From contig NZ_LZRD01000003.1 in the NCBI RefSeq assembly GCF_001687325.1, positions 62,001 through 126,000 on the forward strand: DNA of 64,000 nucleotides, written 5' to 3'. The notes beneath the pieces are model-generated. The model was not told where the DNA came from. It made no database searches and was given only the letters and a program-made list of their open reading frames with translations. This document shows positions 51,569 to 60,420 of the stretch, in pieces (position 1 is the stretch's first letter; every line of letters starts with the position of its first letter). This DNA is from Streptomyces sp. PTY087I2. Its GTDB lineage: Bacteria > Actinomycetota > Actinomycetes > Streptomycetales > Streptomycetaceae. The position numbers and the translations under genes were made by a program.

Positions 51569-53026
51569 TCAGTGGACGCCCAGCCAGCTCTCGATCGGGT
51601 TGAGGGCGAAGAAGACGATGAAGATCACCGTCAGCCCCCACATGAAGGCCCCGACCTCACGGGCCCGGCCCTGGGCGAGCTTGATGGCGCTGTACGAGAT
51701 GACACCCGCGGCGACACCGGTGGTGATGGTGTACGTGAAGGGCATCAGGACCACGGTCAGGAAGACCGGGATGGCGACGGAACGGTCGCCCCAGTCCACG
51801 TGCCGGGCGTTCTGCATCATCATCGCGCCGATGACGACGAGGGCGGCGGAGGCCACCTCGGTCGGCACGATCGCGGTGAGCGGGGTGAAGAAGAGGCAGG
51901 CGGCGAAGAAGAGGCCGGTGACGACGGAGGCGAACCCGGTCCGGGCCCCTTCGCCGACGCCGGTGGCCGACTCGACGAAGACCGTCTGGCCGGAGCCCGA
52001 GGCGACACCTCCGATGACACCGCCGGCGCCGTCGATGAACAGCGCCTTGGACAGGCCCGGCATACGGCCCTTGTCGTCGGCGAGCTTGGCCTCGGTGCCG
52101 ACGCCGATGATGGTGGCCATGGCGTCGAAGAAGCCGGCCAGCACCAGGGTGAAGACGATCATGCCGACCGTCATCACGCCGACGTCGCCCCAGCCGCCGA
52201 ACTCGACGTTCCCGAAGAGCGAGAAGTCCGGTGTGGAGACCGCGCTGCCCTCCAGCTCCGGCGGGCCGCTGCTCCACGTCTTGGGGTCGATGTCGACGAT
52301 CGTGTTGATGACGATCGCGACCAGCGTGCCGACGACGATGCCGATCAGGATCGCGCCGGGGATGTTCCGCGCCTGGAGCATGAAGATGAGCAGCAGGGTC
52401 ACGCAGAAGATCAGGACGGGCCAGCCGGCGAGCTCACCGGCCGGGCCGAGGGTGACGGGGGTCGCCTCGCCCTGGTGGACGAATCCGGCCTTGTAGAGGC
52501 CGATGAGGGCGATGAAGAGCCCGATGCCCATGGTGATGCCGTGCTTGAGCGCGAGCGGGATCGCGTTCATGATCATCTCGCGGAGGCCGGTGACCACCAG
52601 GAGACAGATCACCACACCGTAGATCACACACATGCCCATGGCCTGCGGCCAGGTCATGTTGGGCGCGACCTGCGAGGCGAGCACACCGGAGACGCTGAGC
52701 CCGGCGGCGAGCGCCAGGGGCACCTTGCCGACGAAGCCCATGAGCAGGGTCGTCGCGGCCGCCGCGAAGGCGGTCGCGGTGATCAGGCCGGGCTGGCTGA
52801 GGAGGTTGCCGTTGACGTCCTCCCCGCCCAGGATCAGCGGGTTGAGCAGAAGGATGTACGCCATCGCCATGAAGGTCGTGACGCCGCCGCGCAGTTCGCG
52901 CGCGACCGTGGATCCTCGTTCGGATATGTGGAAGTACCGGTCGAGCCATGATCTTCCGGCGGGGACGCGCGAGCCGGGGCCCGCGCCTTCCGGGCTGGTT
53001 TTCGGTTCCACTGACTGCTGGGTCAT
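51569..53026 (-). CDS. Purine permease (AzgA/NCS2-like)
   Basis: A 485-residue membrane protein of about 12-14 segments in the NCS2 family, AzgA-like branch, which takes up hypoxanthine, adenine or guanine. Motifs are TTFMAMAYILLLNPLIL, NLLSQPGLITATAFAAAATT, the NCS2 GTLVAIVINTIVDIDP region, FDAMATIIGVGTEA, and SGSGQTVFVESATGVGEGAR. ATG at 53026 is taken because MTQQSVEPKTSPEGAG precedes the first helix and the upstream extension is a poor coding stretch. Its place between xanthine dehydrogenase and XdhC fits supply of the substrate. Confidence 0.9.
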   Translation of the reverse strand: MTQQSVEPKTSPEGAGPGSRVPAGRSWLDRYFHISERGSTVARELRGGVTTFMAMAYILLLNPLILGGEDVNGNLLSQPGLITATAFAAAATTLLMGFVGKVPLALAAGLSVSGVLASQVAPNMTWPQAMGMCVIYGVVICLLVVTGLREMIMNAIPLALKHGITMGIGLFIALIGLYKAGFVHQGEATPVTLGPAGELAGWPVLIFCVTLLLIFMLQARNIPGAILIGIVVGTLVAIVINTIVDIDPKTWSSGPPELEGSAVSTPDFSLFGNVEFGGWGDVGVMTVGMIVFTLVLAGFFDAMATIIGVGTEAKLADDKGRMPGLSKALFIDGAGGVIGGVASGSGQTVFVESATGVGEGARTGFASVVTGLFFAACLFFTPLTAIVPTEVASAALVVIGAMMMQNARHVDWGDRSVAIPVFLTVVLMPFTYTITTGVAAGVISYSAIKLAQGRAREVGAFMWGLTVIFIVFFALNPIESWLGVH

Positions 53027-53160
53027 GATGCCTGACTCCCAAGGTTCACAGGGGCACCCGCTTGGAGATTCCTGAATGCGGGATTTGGGATGACTGCGTC
53101 GGCTGCACGACCCGGGGACGGCCGGGACGGACTGTTGAAGCAGAACGGATGTGCCGGCGG

Positions 53161-53202
53161 CACGGATGATCCGTGAGGCGCTGCCGTGCTCACGGGCACG
53201 GC
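53161..53202 (-). promoter_or_regulatory. Two hairpins in the purine permease leader
   Basis: CACGGATGATCCGTG (53161-53175) and GCCGTGC/GCACGGC (53183-53189, 53196-53202) can each fold in the 334-base gap before the permease gene. They could be part of a regulatory leader. A run of about nine G lies near 53300. No known purine riboswitch pattern is seen. Confidence 0.3.
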
Positions 53203-53320
53203 GGAGAAGAACCGCGAGCGGTGCGGTACTCGGACCTCCGGGCGGTGCGGGGTGCGGAAAAGTGTGACGTTCTCGGCGCTGCGCACCGCCCGGAGAGTTG
53301 GGGGGGGGACCGCTCGGAGG

Positions 53321-53356
53321 CTGCCGGGTGACGACCGGTGGGAGGTCACCCGGCAG
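53321..53356 (-). terminator. 12-bp hairpin after the xanthine dehydrogenase genes
   Basis: CTGCCGGGTGAC (53321-53332) and its exact inverted copy (53345-53356) close a 12-base loop, five bases beyond the large-subunit stop. The permease gene downstream may therefore have its own promoter in 53027-53320. Confidence 0.65.
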
Positions 53357-53360
53357 GCTC

Positions 53361-55829
53361 TCAGGTGGTGGTGAGGTGTTCGGGCCGCACCGGTGTCCTG
53401 TTGAGCTCAAGGCCCGTCGCGTTCCGGATCGCCGCGAGGACGGCCGGGGTGGACGACAGGGTGGGGGCCTCGCCGATGCCTCGCAGCCCGTAGGGGGCGT
53501 GCTCGTCGGCGAGTTCGAGCACGTCGACCGGGATCGTCGGCGTGTCGAGGATCGTGGGGAGCAGGTAGTCCGTGAAGGAGGGGTTGCGCACCTTCGCGGT
53601 CTGCGGGTCGACGATGATCTCCTCCATCACCGCGACGCCCATGCCCTGGAGGGTGCCGCCCTGGATCTGGCCGAGGACGGAGAGCGGGTTGAGCGCCTTC
53701 CCGACGTCCTGGGCGCAGGCCAGTTCGATAACCTTGACCAGGCCGAGTTCGGTGTCGACCTCGACGACGGCACGGTGCGCGGCGAAGGAGTACTGGACAT
53801 GGCCGTTGCCCTGTCCGGTACGGAGGTCGAAGGCTTCGGTGGGCCGGTGGCGCCACTCCAGCTCGATGTCGATGACCTCGTTCTCCAGTACGTCGGCCAG
53901 GTCCGCGAGGACTTCGCCGCCGTCGGTGACGACCTTGCCGCCCTCCAGGAGGAGTTCGGCGGTGGCCCAGGCCGGGTGGTAGGTGCCGAACTTGGTGCGG
54001 CCCAGCTCCAGGACCTTCTCCCGGACGGCTTCGCAGGAGTTCTTGACCGCGCCGCCGGTGACGTACGTCTGACGGGAGGCGGAGGTGGATCCGGCGGAGC
54101 CGACGCGGGTGTCGGCGGGGTGGATGGTGACCTGGTTGACGCCGAGTTCGGTCCGGGCGATCTGGGCGTGGACGGTGACGCCGCCCTGGCCGACCTCGGC
54201 CATCGCGGTGTGCACGGTGGCGACCGGTTCACCGTTGATGACCTCCATCCGCACGCGGGCGGTGGAGTAGTCGTCGAAGCCCTCGGAGAAGCCGACGTTC
54301 TTCAGGCCGACCGCGTAGCCGACGCCCCGGACGACGCCTTCGCCGTGGGTGGTGTTGGAGAGGCCGCCGGGCAGGGCGCGTACGTCGACGGAGGTGCCCT
54401 CGGCGCCGGCCGTCAGCCACTCCTGCTCGGGCGGCAGCGGGCGGGCCTTGACCCGGCGCAGCAGCTCGGCGACCGGGGCCGGCGAGTCGCAGGCCTGTCC
54501 GGTGGGCAGCAGGGTGCCCTGCTCCATGGCGTTGAGCTGCCGGAACTCCACCGGGTCCATGTCCAGCTTCGCGGCGAGCTTGTCCATCTGCGCCTCGTAG
54601 GCGAAGCACGCCTGGACCGCGCCGAAGCCGCGCATCGCGCCGCAGGGCGGGTTGTTGGTGTAGAGGGCGATCGCCTCGATGTCGACGTCCTCGATCTTGT
54701 ACGGGCCGACCGAGAGCGAGGAGGCGTTGCCGACGACGGCCGGGGAGGCGGAGGCGTAGGCCCCGCCGTCCAGGACGATGCGGCACTTCATGTGCGTGAG
54801 CTTGCCGTCCTTGGTGGCGCCGTGCTCGTAGTGGAGCTTCGCCGGGTGCCGGTGGACGTGGCCGAAGAAGGACTCGAACCGGTTGTAGACGATCTTGACC
54901 GGCTTGCCGGTGCGGAGCGCCAGCAGGCAGGCGTGGATCTGCATCGAGATGTCCTCGCGGCCGCCGAAGGCCCCGCCGACGCCGGAGAGCGTCATACGGA
55001 CCTTGTCCTCGGGGAGGCCGAGGACGGGGGCGATCTGGCCGAGGTCCGAGTGCAGCCACTGGGTGGCGACGTACAGCTCGACGCCGCCGTCCTCGGAGGG
55101 CACGGCGAGCCCGGACTCGGGGCCGAGGAAGGCCTGGTCCTGCATGCCGAAGACGTACTCGCCGGTGACGATGACGTCGGCGCGCTTGGCGGCCTCGTCG
55201 GCGTCGCCGCGGATGATCGGCTGGCGGTGCACGATGTTGGGGTGCGGGACATGGCCGATGTGGTGGTCGTCCCGGCCCTCGTGGACGAGCACGGCGTCCG
55301 GGGCGGTCGCGGAGGCCTCGTCGGTGATGAGCGGCAGCTCGCGGTACTCGATCTTGATCTTGGCGGCGGCGCGGCGGGCCGTCTCCGGGTGGTCGGCGGC
55401 CACGATGGCGACCGGCTCACCGTGGTGGCGGACCTTGCCGTGGGCGAGAACCGGGGTGTCCTGGATCTCCAGCCCGTAGTTCTTCATCTCGGCGGGCAGG
55501 TCGTCGTACGTCATCACGGCGTAGACGCCGGAGGTGGCCAGCGCCTCGGAGGTGTCGATGGAGACGATCTCCGCGTGGGCGACGGTGGAGCGCAGCGTCT
55601 GGCCCCACAGCATGTCCTCGTGCCACATGTCGGAGGAGTACGCGAACTCGCCGGTGACCTTGAGGGTGCCGTCGGGGCGGAGCGTGGACTCGCCGATGCC
55701 GCCCTTGGTGGGCGAACCCTGGGTGATCTTGGTCGGGGTTCCGGACGGCACGTTCTGGGCCTTCGGCATGGTGGCCGCGGGGCGCGTCGTCGCTTCGGGG
55801 CGGGTAGTGGCTTCGGGGCGCGTCGTCAT
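53361..55829 (-). CDS. xdhB: Xanthine dehydrogenase molybdenum-binding large subunit
   Basis: An 822-residue molybdopterin subunit that oxidises hypoxanthine and xanthine. Typical segments are GVGGAFGGREDISMQIHACL, CGAMRGFGAVQACFAYE, AMAEVGQGGVTVHAQIAR and the catalytic-Glu stretch GIGEAPTLSSTPAV near the end. The ATG at 55829 overlaps the stop of the 2Fe-2S subunit gene by four bases. The N-terminus has a Thr/Arg/Pro/Glu/Ala repeat (TTRPEATTRPEATTRPAAT) not usual in the family. Operon order is FAD subunit, 2Fe-2S subunit, large subunit. Subunit naming differs among species; function is not in doubt. Confidence 0.93.
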   Translation of the reverse strand: MTTRPEATTRPEATTRPAATMPKAQNVPSGTPTKITQGSPTKGGIGESTLRPDGTLKVTGEFAYSSDMWHEDMLWGQTLRSTVAHAEIVSIDTSEALATSGVYAVMTYDDLPAEMKNYGLEIQDTPVLAHGKVRHHGEPVAIVAADHPETARRAAAKIKIEYRELPLITDEASATAPDAVLVHEGRDDHHIGHVPHPNIVHRQPIIRGDADEAAKRADVIVTGEYVFGMQDQAFLGPESGLAVPSEDGGVELYVATQWLHSDLGQIAPVLGLPEDKVRMTLSGVGGAFGGREDISMQIHACLLALRTGKPVKIVYNRFESFFGHVHRHPAKLHYEHGATKDGKLTHMKCRIVLDGGAYASASPAVVGNASSLSVGPYKIEDVDIEAIALYTNNPPCGAMRGFGAVQACFAYEAQMDKLAAKLDMDPVEFRQLNAMEQGTLLPTGQACDSPAPVAELLRRVKARPLPPEQEWLTAGAEGTSVDVRALPGGLSNTTHGEGVVRGVGYAVGLKNVGFSEGFDDYSTARVRMEVINGEPVATVHTAMAEVGQGGVTVHAQIARTELGVNQVTIHPADTRVGSAGSTSASRQTYVTGGAVKNSCEAVREKVLELGRTKFGTYHPAWATAELLLEGGKVVTDGGEVLADLADVLENEVIDIELEWRHRPTEAFDLRTGQGNGHVQYSFAAHRAVVEVDTELGLVKVIELACAQDVGKALNPLSVLGQIQGGTLQGMGVAVMEEIIVDPQTAKVRNPSFTDYLLPTILDTPTIPVDVLELADEHAPYGLRGIGEAPTLSSTPAVLAAIRNATGLELNRTPVRPEHLTTT

Positions 55830-56425
55830 GACTGGACCGCCTCTCCCTGGCGGGCGGCCGCGAGGCGGACCGCGTCGAGGATCTTCTCGTAGCCGGTGCA
55901 GCGGCAGAGGTTGCCGGAGAGCGCCTCGCGGATGTCCTGGTCGGACGGGGAGGGGGTGTTCTCCAGCAGTTCGTCGGCGGCGACCAGCAGGCCGGGGGTG
56001 CAGAAGCCGCACTGGACGGCTCCGGCGTCGATGAACGCCTGCTGGATCGGGGCCAGTTCGACGGCCTCGCCGGTCTGGCCGTCGGTGGGCCGGGCCTGCC
56101 AGCGCTTGGCGGAGTCCAGGGTGGTGCCGCAGGCGCCGGAGGCGCAGCCGCCGCCCGGGTGGGCGTCCTCGCGGTGCTTGGCGTAGTCGGCGAGACCCTC
56201 GACGGTGACGACCTCGCGGCCCTCGACCTGTCCGGCGGCCACCAGGCACGCGCAGACCGGGACGCCGTCCAGGCGGACGGTGCAGGAGCCGCACTCGCCC
56301 TGCTCGCAGGCGTTCTTGGAGCCGGGCAGGCCCATGCGCTCACGCAGGACGTAGAGGAGGGACTCGCCCTCCCACACGTCGTCGGCTTCCTGCTGACGGC
56401 CGTTGACCGTGAAATTGACTCGCAT
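55826..56425 (-). CDS. xdhC-like small subunit: Xanthine dehydrogenase 2Fe-2S subunit
   Basis: A 199-residue iron-sulfur subunit. The plant-type 2Fe-2S cluster Cys are C40, C45 and C48 (NACEQGECGSCTV) plus C60 in VCAC; the second cluster is in the helical domain, CGFCTPGL and LCRCTGYEKIL. Between them is a longer-than-usual loop (about 85-125, HPGGGCASGACGTTLDSAK) with extra Cys. It passes electrons from molybdenum to the FAD subunit. It starts two bases after the FAD-subunit stop and overlaps the large subunit gene. The loop is a feature of actinomycete xanthine dehydrogenases in my recollection. Confidence 0.92.
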   Translation of the reverse strand: MRVNFTVNGRQQEADDVWEGESLLYVLRERMGLPGSKNACEQGECGSCTVRLDGVPVCACLVAAGQVEGREVVTVEGLADYAKHREDAHPGGGCASGACGTTLDSAKRWQARPTDGQTGEAVELAPIQQAFIDAGAVQCGFCTPGLLVAADELLENTPSPSDQDIREALSGNLCRCTGYEKILDAVRLAAARQGEAVQS

Positions 56426-56427
56426 GG

Positions 56428-57318
56428 TTACGCAGCTCCTTCCAGCGTGCGGCCCGCGCCGCGGTACTGCTCCCAGGTCCAGCCGAGCGTGCGGCGGGCC
56501 ATGATGCCGACCGCGTGCCTGCGGTACTTCGCCGTGCCGCGCACGTCGTCGATCGGGTTGCAGGCGCCGGACGCGAGAGCGGCGAACTGCTTGGCGATCG
56601 CGGGGGTGATGATCTTTCCGCTCTCCCAGAACCCGCCCTCCTCCAGCGCGGCGTTCAGGAAGGCCTCCGCCTCCTTGGCCCGGATGGGCGTCGGGGCGGC
56701 GGAGCCGATGCCGGTGCGCACGGTGCGGGTCTCGGGGTGCAGGGCGATGCCGAACGCGCAGACCGCGATGACCATGGCGTTGCGGGTGCCGACCTTGGAG
56801 TACTGCTGCGGTCCGTCGGCCTTCCTGATGTGCACGGCGCGGATCAGCTCGTCCGGCTCCAGGGCGTTGCGCTTGACGCCTGTGTAGAAAGCGTCGATGG
56901 GAATCAGCCGCGTACCGCGTACGGATTCGGCCTCGACCTCGCAGTCGGCGGCGAGGAGGGCCGGGTGCGCGTCACCGGCCGGCGAGGCGGTGCCGAGGTT
57001 GCCGCCGACGCCGCCGCGGTTGCGGATCTGCGGGGAGGCGACGGTGTGCGAGGCGAGCGCCAGACCGGGCAGCTCGGTCCGCAGGTGCTCCATGATGCTG
57101 CTGTACGGCACGGAGGCGCCGAGCCGCACGCTCTCCTGGCCCACCTCCCACTCGGACAGCTCACCGATGCGGTTCAGGTCCAGGAGGTACTCGGGCCGCC
57201 GGTGGTCGAAGTTGATCTCGACCATCACATCGGTGCCGCCCGCGATGGGTACAGCCGTGGGGTGCTCGGCCTTGGCGGCGAGCGCCTCCTCCCAGCTGGC
57301 GGGGCGAAGGAAGTCCAT
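56428..57318 (-). CDS. xdhA: Xanthine dehydrogenase FAD-binding subunit
   Basis: A 296-residue CO-dehydrogenase-type FAD subunit. It begins MDFLRPASWEEALAAKAEHP and has the FAD motifs AGGTDVMVEINFDHRRP and RNRGGVGGNLGTASPAGDAH, with the C-terminal segment about 175-290. The ATG at 57318 is chosen over an upstream GTG-type start because MDFLRP is the conserved family start. It is the first gene of the operon; upstream are paired 11-bp direct repeats (57384-57405) and the divergent PucR gene. Confidence 0.92.
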   Translation of the reverse strand: MDFLRPASWEEALAAKAEHPTAVPIAGGTDVMVEINFDHRRPEYLLDLNRIGELSEWEVGQESVRLGASVPYSSIMEHLRTELPGLALASHTVASPQIRNRGGVGGNLGTASPAGDAHPALLAADCEVEAESVRGTRLIPIDAFYTGVKRNALEPDELIRAVHIRKADGPQQYSKVGTRNAMVIAVCAFGIALHPETRTVRTGIGSAAPTPIRAKEAEAFLNAALEEGGFWESGKIITPAIAKQFAALASGACNPIDDVRGTAKYRRHAVGIMARRTLGWTWEQYRGAGRTLEGAA

Positions 57319-57383
57319 GAGTGGCTCTCTTCTTCTCAATCGGTCGTTCGCCGGGGCCGGGGACGGCCTGCCCTGACTGGCTC

Positions 57384-57405
57384 GTTCATGTGGTGTTCAC
57401 GTGGT
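57384..57405. promoter_or_regulatory. Two 11-bp direct repeats upstream of xanthine dehydrogenase
   Basis: GTTCATGTGGT (57384-57394) is followed directly by GTTCACGTGGT (57395-57405), one helical turn apart, 66 bases before the xdh start. Tandem sites like this suit a regulator that binds side by side, such as PucR, encoded divergently. A palindrome, ATTCGAACGAAT, lies at 57493-57504 closer to pucR. The gap 57319-57651 holds nothing else clear. Confidence 0.5.
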
Positions 57406-57651
57406 GTGTGGCCCAGTACACAAGCCAGGACCCGACCGGTGCAGTCACCGAAACACTGAAGGAGTTGGCTGGTGTCCGCCCTCGTCTTGTAGATTCGAAC
57501 GAATGACGGGGATCGGTAACCTCACCGCAATTCACAGATACCCCGTTCGCACCACGCTCCCCCACCCCACGGCCCCCTTCACCCACTTCCTTCCCACCTG
57601 TTCCCCTGACGAGCTTCACCTGCTCCCCTACGAAAGATCGGCGGCGACGAG

Positions 57652-59403
57652 ATGCGGCTGCGCGCACTGCTGGAGACCGATGCGCTGGGCCTGCGGCTGC
57701 TCGGCGGCGAGGACGAGCTGGACCGCGCGGTCCGGGGCGTCATGACGACCGACCTGCGCGACCCCAGCCGCTACCTCTCCGGCGGCGAACTGGTGCTCAC
57801 GGGCCTCGCCTGGCGCCGGGACGCGGCGGACTCCGAGCCGTTCGTCCGGATCCTGGCGGGCGCCGGGGTGGCCGGGCTCGCGGCCGGCGAGGCGGAGCTC
57901 GGTGACATCCCCGCCGATCTCGTCGAGGCGTGCCGCCGCCACCGTCTGCCCCTCTTCGCGGTGCACGAGACCGTTGCGTTCGCAACGATCACGGAGTACG
58001 TCGTACGTCAGGTCTCCGGCGAGCGGGCGGGCGATCTGGCGGCGGTGGTGGACCGGCACCGGCGGCTGATGACCTCGGGCCCGGCGGGCGGCGGCCCCGA
58101 GGTGGTCCTGGACCTCCTCACCTCCGACCTGGACCTGCGGGCCTGGGTGCTCTCCCCCACCGGCCGCCGGATCGCCGGGGCGGGTGCCCCGCTGCCCGGA
58201 CCGCTGGGCGCGACGCTGGCCGGGCACCACCTGGCCGCGACCCGGACCGGCCGCCGGGCCCCGCACCGCGCCGCGGTCGCCGGTACGACGTATTCGCTCT
58301 TCCCGATCCGGAACACCGGCCGGGGCGCTGTGCCGGCCGCCCGTGACGTACGGGAGTCGGTGCTCTCCGACTGGCTGCTGGCGGTCGAGGCGGACGCCTC
58401 GGACTGGCCCGCCGCCCGGCTCGACCTGCTCCAGGGCGTCACCCAGCTGATCGCGGTCGAACGCGACCGCCGCGACGCGGCCCGTACGGTGCGCCGCAGG
58501 CTCGCCCAGGAGGTGCTGGAGCTGGTCCAGGCGGGCGCCGCCCCCGCCGAGATCGCGGCCCGGCTGCGGGTCGCCGCACCGGTCCTGCTGCCCGGCCTCG
58601 GCGTGGCCCCGCAGTGGCAGGTCGTGGTGGCCCGGGTCGACTGGAGCGCCTCGGGCCAGGCCGCCGCCGCGGGCGAGATCGCGAGCGGTCCGGTGGCCCA
58701 GGCGCTGCTGGAGGAGATCCTCGTCGACCCTGCGGTCAGCGGCCCCGACTCCGCCGACCGGATCGCCGTCGCTCACACGGGCGAGGAGGCCATCGCCCTG
58801 GTGCCGCTGCCCGCGATCGTCACCGCGGCCCCGGAGCCCGGCGAGGACGAGGAGGGCGACGGAGCGCGGGCGGACGGCGAGGATGCCGACGCCCTGGCCG
58901 GGGAGCCCGGACTCCACGCCGACGCGCTGCTCGCCGCCGTACGCGAACCGCTCTCGGCGGGGCTCGCCGACGACGGCCGGCTGACACTGGGTGTCAGCGC
59001 GGCTGTGCATTCCGCCGAAGGGCTGCGCGGCGCGCTGGAGGAGGCCCGGCACGCCCGCCGGGTGGCCGCGGCCCGTCCCGGGCGGGTCTGCGCGGCCGGC
59101 CACCACGAGCTGGCCTCGCACGTGCTGCTGCTGCCGTTCGTCCCCGACGATGTCCGGCGCGCCTTCACCGCCCGGCTGCTGGACCCGCTGCGCGACTACG
59201 ACCGGCGCCACCGGGCGGAGCTGATCGAGACGCTGGAAGCCTTCCTGGACTGCGACGGTTCCTGGACCCGCTGCGCGGCCCGGCTGCATCTGCACGTCAA
59301 CACACTGCGCTACCGCGTCGGCCGCATCGAGCAGTTGACGGGGCGTGACCTTTCGCGCCTGGAGGACAAGCTCGACTTCTTCCTCGCCCTGCGCATGAGC
59401 TGA
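57652..59403 (+). CDS. pucR: PucR-family transcriptional regulator
   Basis: A 583-residue regulator of purine catabolism. It has an N-terminal PucR-type domain (about 1-125; RALLETDALGLRLLGGEDEL and LSGGELVLTGLAWRRDA), a middle GGDEF-like region (about 300-480) and the C-terminal PucR helix-turn-helix DGSWTRCAARLHLHVNTLRY. An acidic insert (PEPGEDEEGDGARADGEDAD, near 400) is unusual. It is divergent from the xanthine dehydrogenase genes, as expected for a direct regulator. The ribosome site is weak; the ATG fits the domain start. Confidence 0.9.
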   Translation: MRLRALLETDALGLRLLGGEDELDRAVRGVMTTDLRDPSRYLSGGELVLTGLAWRRDAADSEPFVRILAGAGVAGLAAGEAELGDIPADLVEACRRHRLPLFAVHETVAFATITEYVVRQVSGERAGDLAAVVDRHRRLMTSGPAGGGPEVVLDLLTSDLDLRAWVLSPTGRRIAGAGAPLPGPLGATLAGHHLAATRTGRRAPHRAAVAGTTYSLFPIRNTGRGAVPAARDVRESVLSDWLLAVEADASDWPAARLDLLQGVTQLIAVERDRRDAARTVRRRLAQEVLELVQAGAAPAEIAARLRVAAPVLLPGLGVAPQWQVVVARVDWSASGQAAAAGEIASGPVAQALLEEILVDPAVSGPDSADRIAVAHTGEEAIALVPLPAIVTAAPEPGEDEEGDGARADGEDADALAGEPGLHADALLAAVREPLSAGLADDGRLTLGVSAAVHSAEGLRGALEEARHARRVAAARPGRVCAAGHHELASHVLLLPFVPDDVRRAFTARLLDPLRDYDRRHRAELIETLEAFLDCDGSWTRCAARLHLHVNTLRYRVGRIEQLTGRDLSRLEDKLDFFLALRMS

Positions 59404-59455
59404 CTCTCCGGCCGCGTACGGGGTCCGCCGGGGCCCCGCCGCCCTCCGCGCGATT

Positions 59456-59469
59456 GTGAAATATTTCAC
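59456..59469. promoter_or_regulatory. CRP- or Rex-type palindrome GTGAAATATTTCAC
   Basis: A perfect 14-bp palindrome, extended to TTGTGAAATATTTCAC (59454-59469). It matches both the CRP pattern TGTGA-N6-TCACA and the Rex pattern TTGTGAA-N4-TTCAC with one end mismatch. It lies about 50 bases past the pucR stop and 93 bases before the next gene. Confidence 0.5.
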
Positions 59470-59561
59470 CTGACATTGCCCGGACCTCTTGGCCCGGAGT
59501 GCCGATCCATGCTGAGATGCGCCTTACCCAACAGCACAATGGCGCGCTCGGGGAGGGCAAT

Positions 59562-60359
59562 GTGGCGCATACCGCCATGTCTGGTTCCGGAACGACAGCA
59601 GATGACGATCCGCCGCTCCAGACCGCGGTATGGCGCCTGCGGTCGCGCGCCTGCTGGACGGACGCGGCCGCACTGCTGGAGCACGACGCGGGCACCGACC
59701 CGGCCGCGGCGCTCCAGCGCACCGCGCTGCTGACCGAGCGGTGTCTCTACACCGGGCAGGGCTGGACCGAGGCCGAGGACGCCCTGCGCACGGCGGAGGC
59801 CATCGCGCGCAGCGACGACGAGCGCGGCGCCGCCGCCTCCGAGCGGGGCCATCTGGCGTACGCCTCCACCCTCCTGGCGGTACGGGACCGGGCCGACGAG
59901 GCGAGCGTGGCGCTCAGCCGGTCGGCGGCCCTGCTGGCTCCCGCGTCGCCCGCCCGGCCACTGCTGGACTTCCGGCGCGGGCTGATCGCCCAGAACATCG
60001 CGGAGTCGCCGCAGGCCGCGCGCGCCGCCTTCCGCCGGGCGCACGCCGGTGCGGCGAACCTGGGCGACGAGCTCCTGCTGTCGTCCACCTGGCGGCATCT
60101 GGCCGCGCTCGCGCTGCGCGAGGGGGAGCTGGCCGAGGCCCGGCACGGCTTCGCGGAGTCGCTGCGGATCCGGGAGGAGCTGGGGTTCCTGGTGGGGACG
60201 GCCCCGGCGCTGATCTCGCTCGCGGAGGCGGAGGACGAATCGGAGGCGGCCCGGCTGCGCGCCGAGGCCGGCCGGCTGTTCCGGCTCCTGGGCGGCGTGC
60301 CGACCTGGCTGGCCCCGTATCTGGGGCCCCCGGCCCAGCGCACCGCCGAGGCGAGCTGA
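59562..60359 (+). CDS. TPR-like hypothetical protein
   Basis: A 265-residue soluble protein built of helical repeats rich in Ala, Arg and Leu: AALLEHDAGTDPAAALQRTA, GWTEAEDALRTAEAIARSDD, RAAFRRAHAGAANLGDELLL, ELAEARHGFAESLRIREELG. The last of these is typical of tetratricopeptide repeats. No enzyme motif is seen. GTG at 59562 is chosen because GGGAGGG precedes it by four bases; ATG at 59577 or an upstream ATG are alternatives. A CRP/Rex-type palindrome lies upstream. Confidence 0.7.
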   Translation: MAHTAMSGSGTTADDDPPLQTAVWRLRSRACWTDAAALLEHDAGTDPAAALQRTALLTERCLYTGQGWTEAEDALRTAEAIARSDDERGAAASERGHLAYASTLLAVRDRADEASVALSRSAALLAPASPARPLLDFRRGLIAQNIAESPQAARAAFRRAHAGAANLGDELLLSSTWRHLAALALREGELAEARHGFAESLRIREELGFLVGTAPALISLAEAEDESEAARLRAEAGRLFRLLGGVPTWLAPYLGPPAQRTAEAS

Positions 60360-60420
60360 GCGGAGACGGGGCTGATCGGCGGCAGGGCTGACCGGTGGCG
60401 GGCTGATCGACCCCGCCCGG

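Noticed and set aside
53027-53320. A purine riboswitch ahead of the permease gene
   Set aside because: The conserved junction sequences of the guanine/adenine riboswitch class are absent, and hairpins alone are not enough.
57493-57504. ATTCGAACGAAT as a possible LexA (SOS) box
   Set aside because: The actinomycete SOS box is TCGAAC-N4-GTTCGA; only one half matches, and the neighbouring genes are for purine catabolism.
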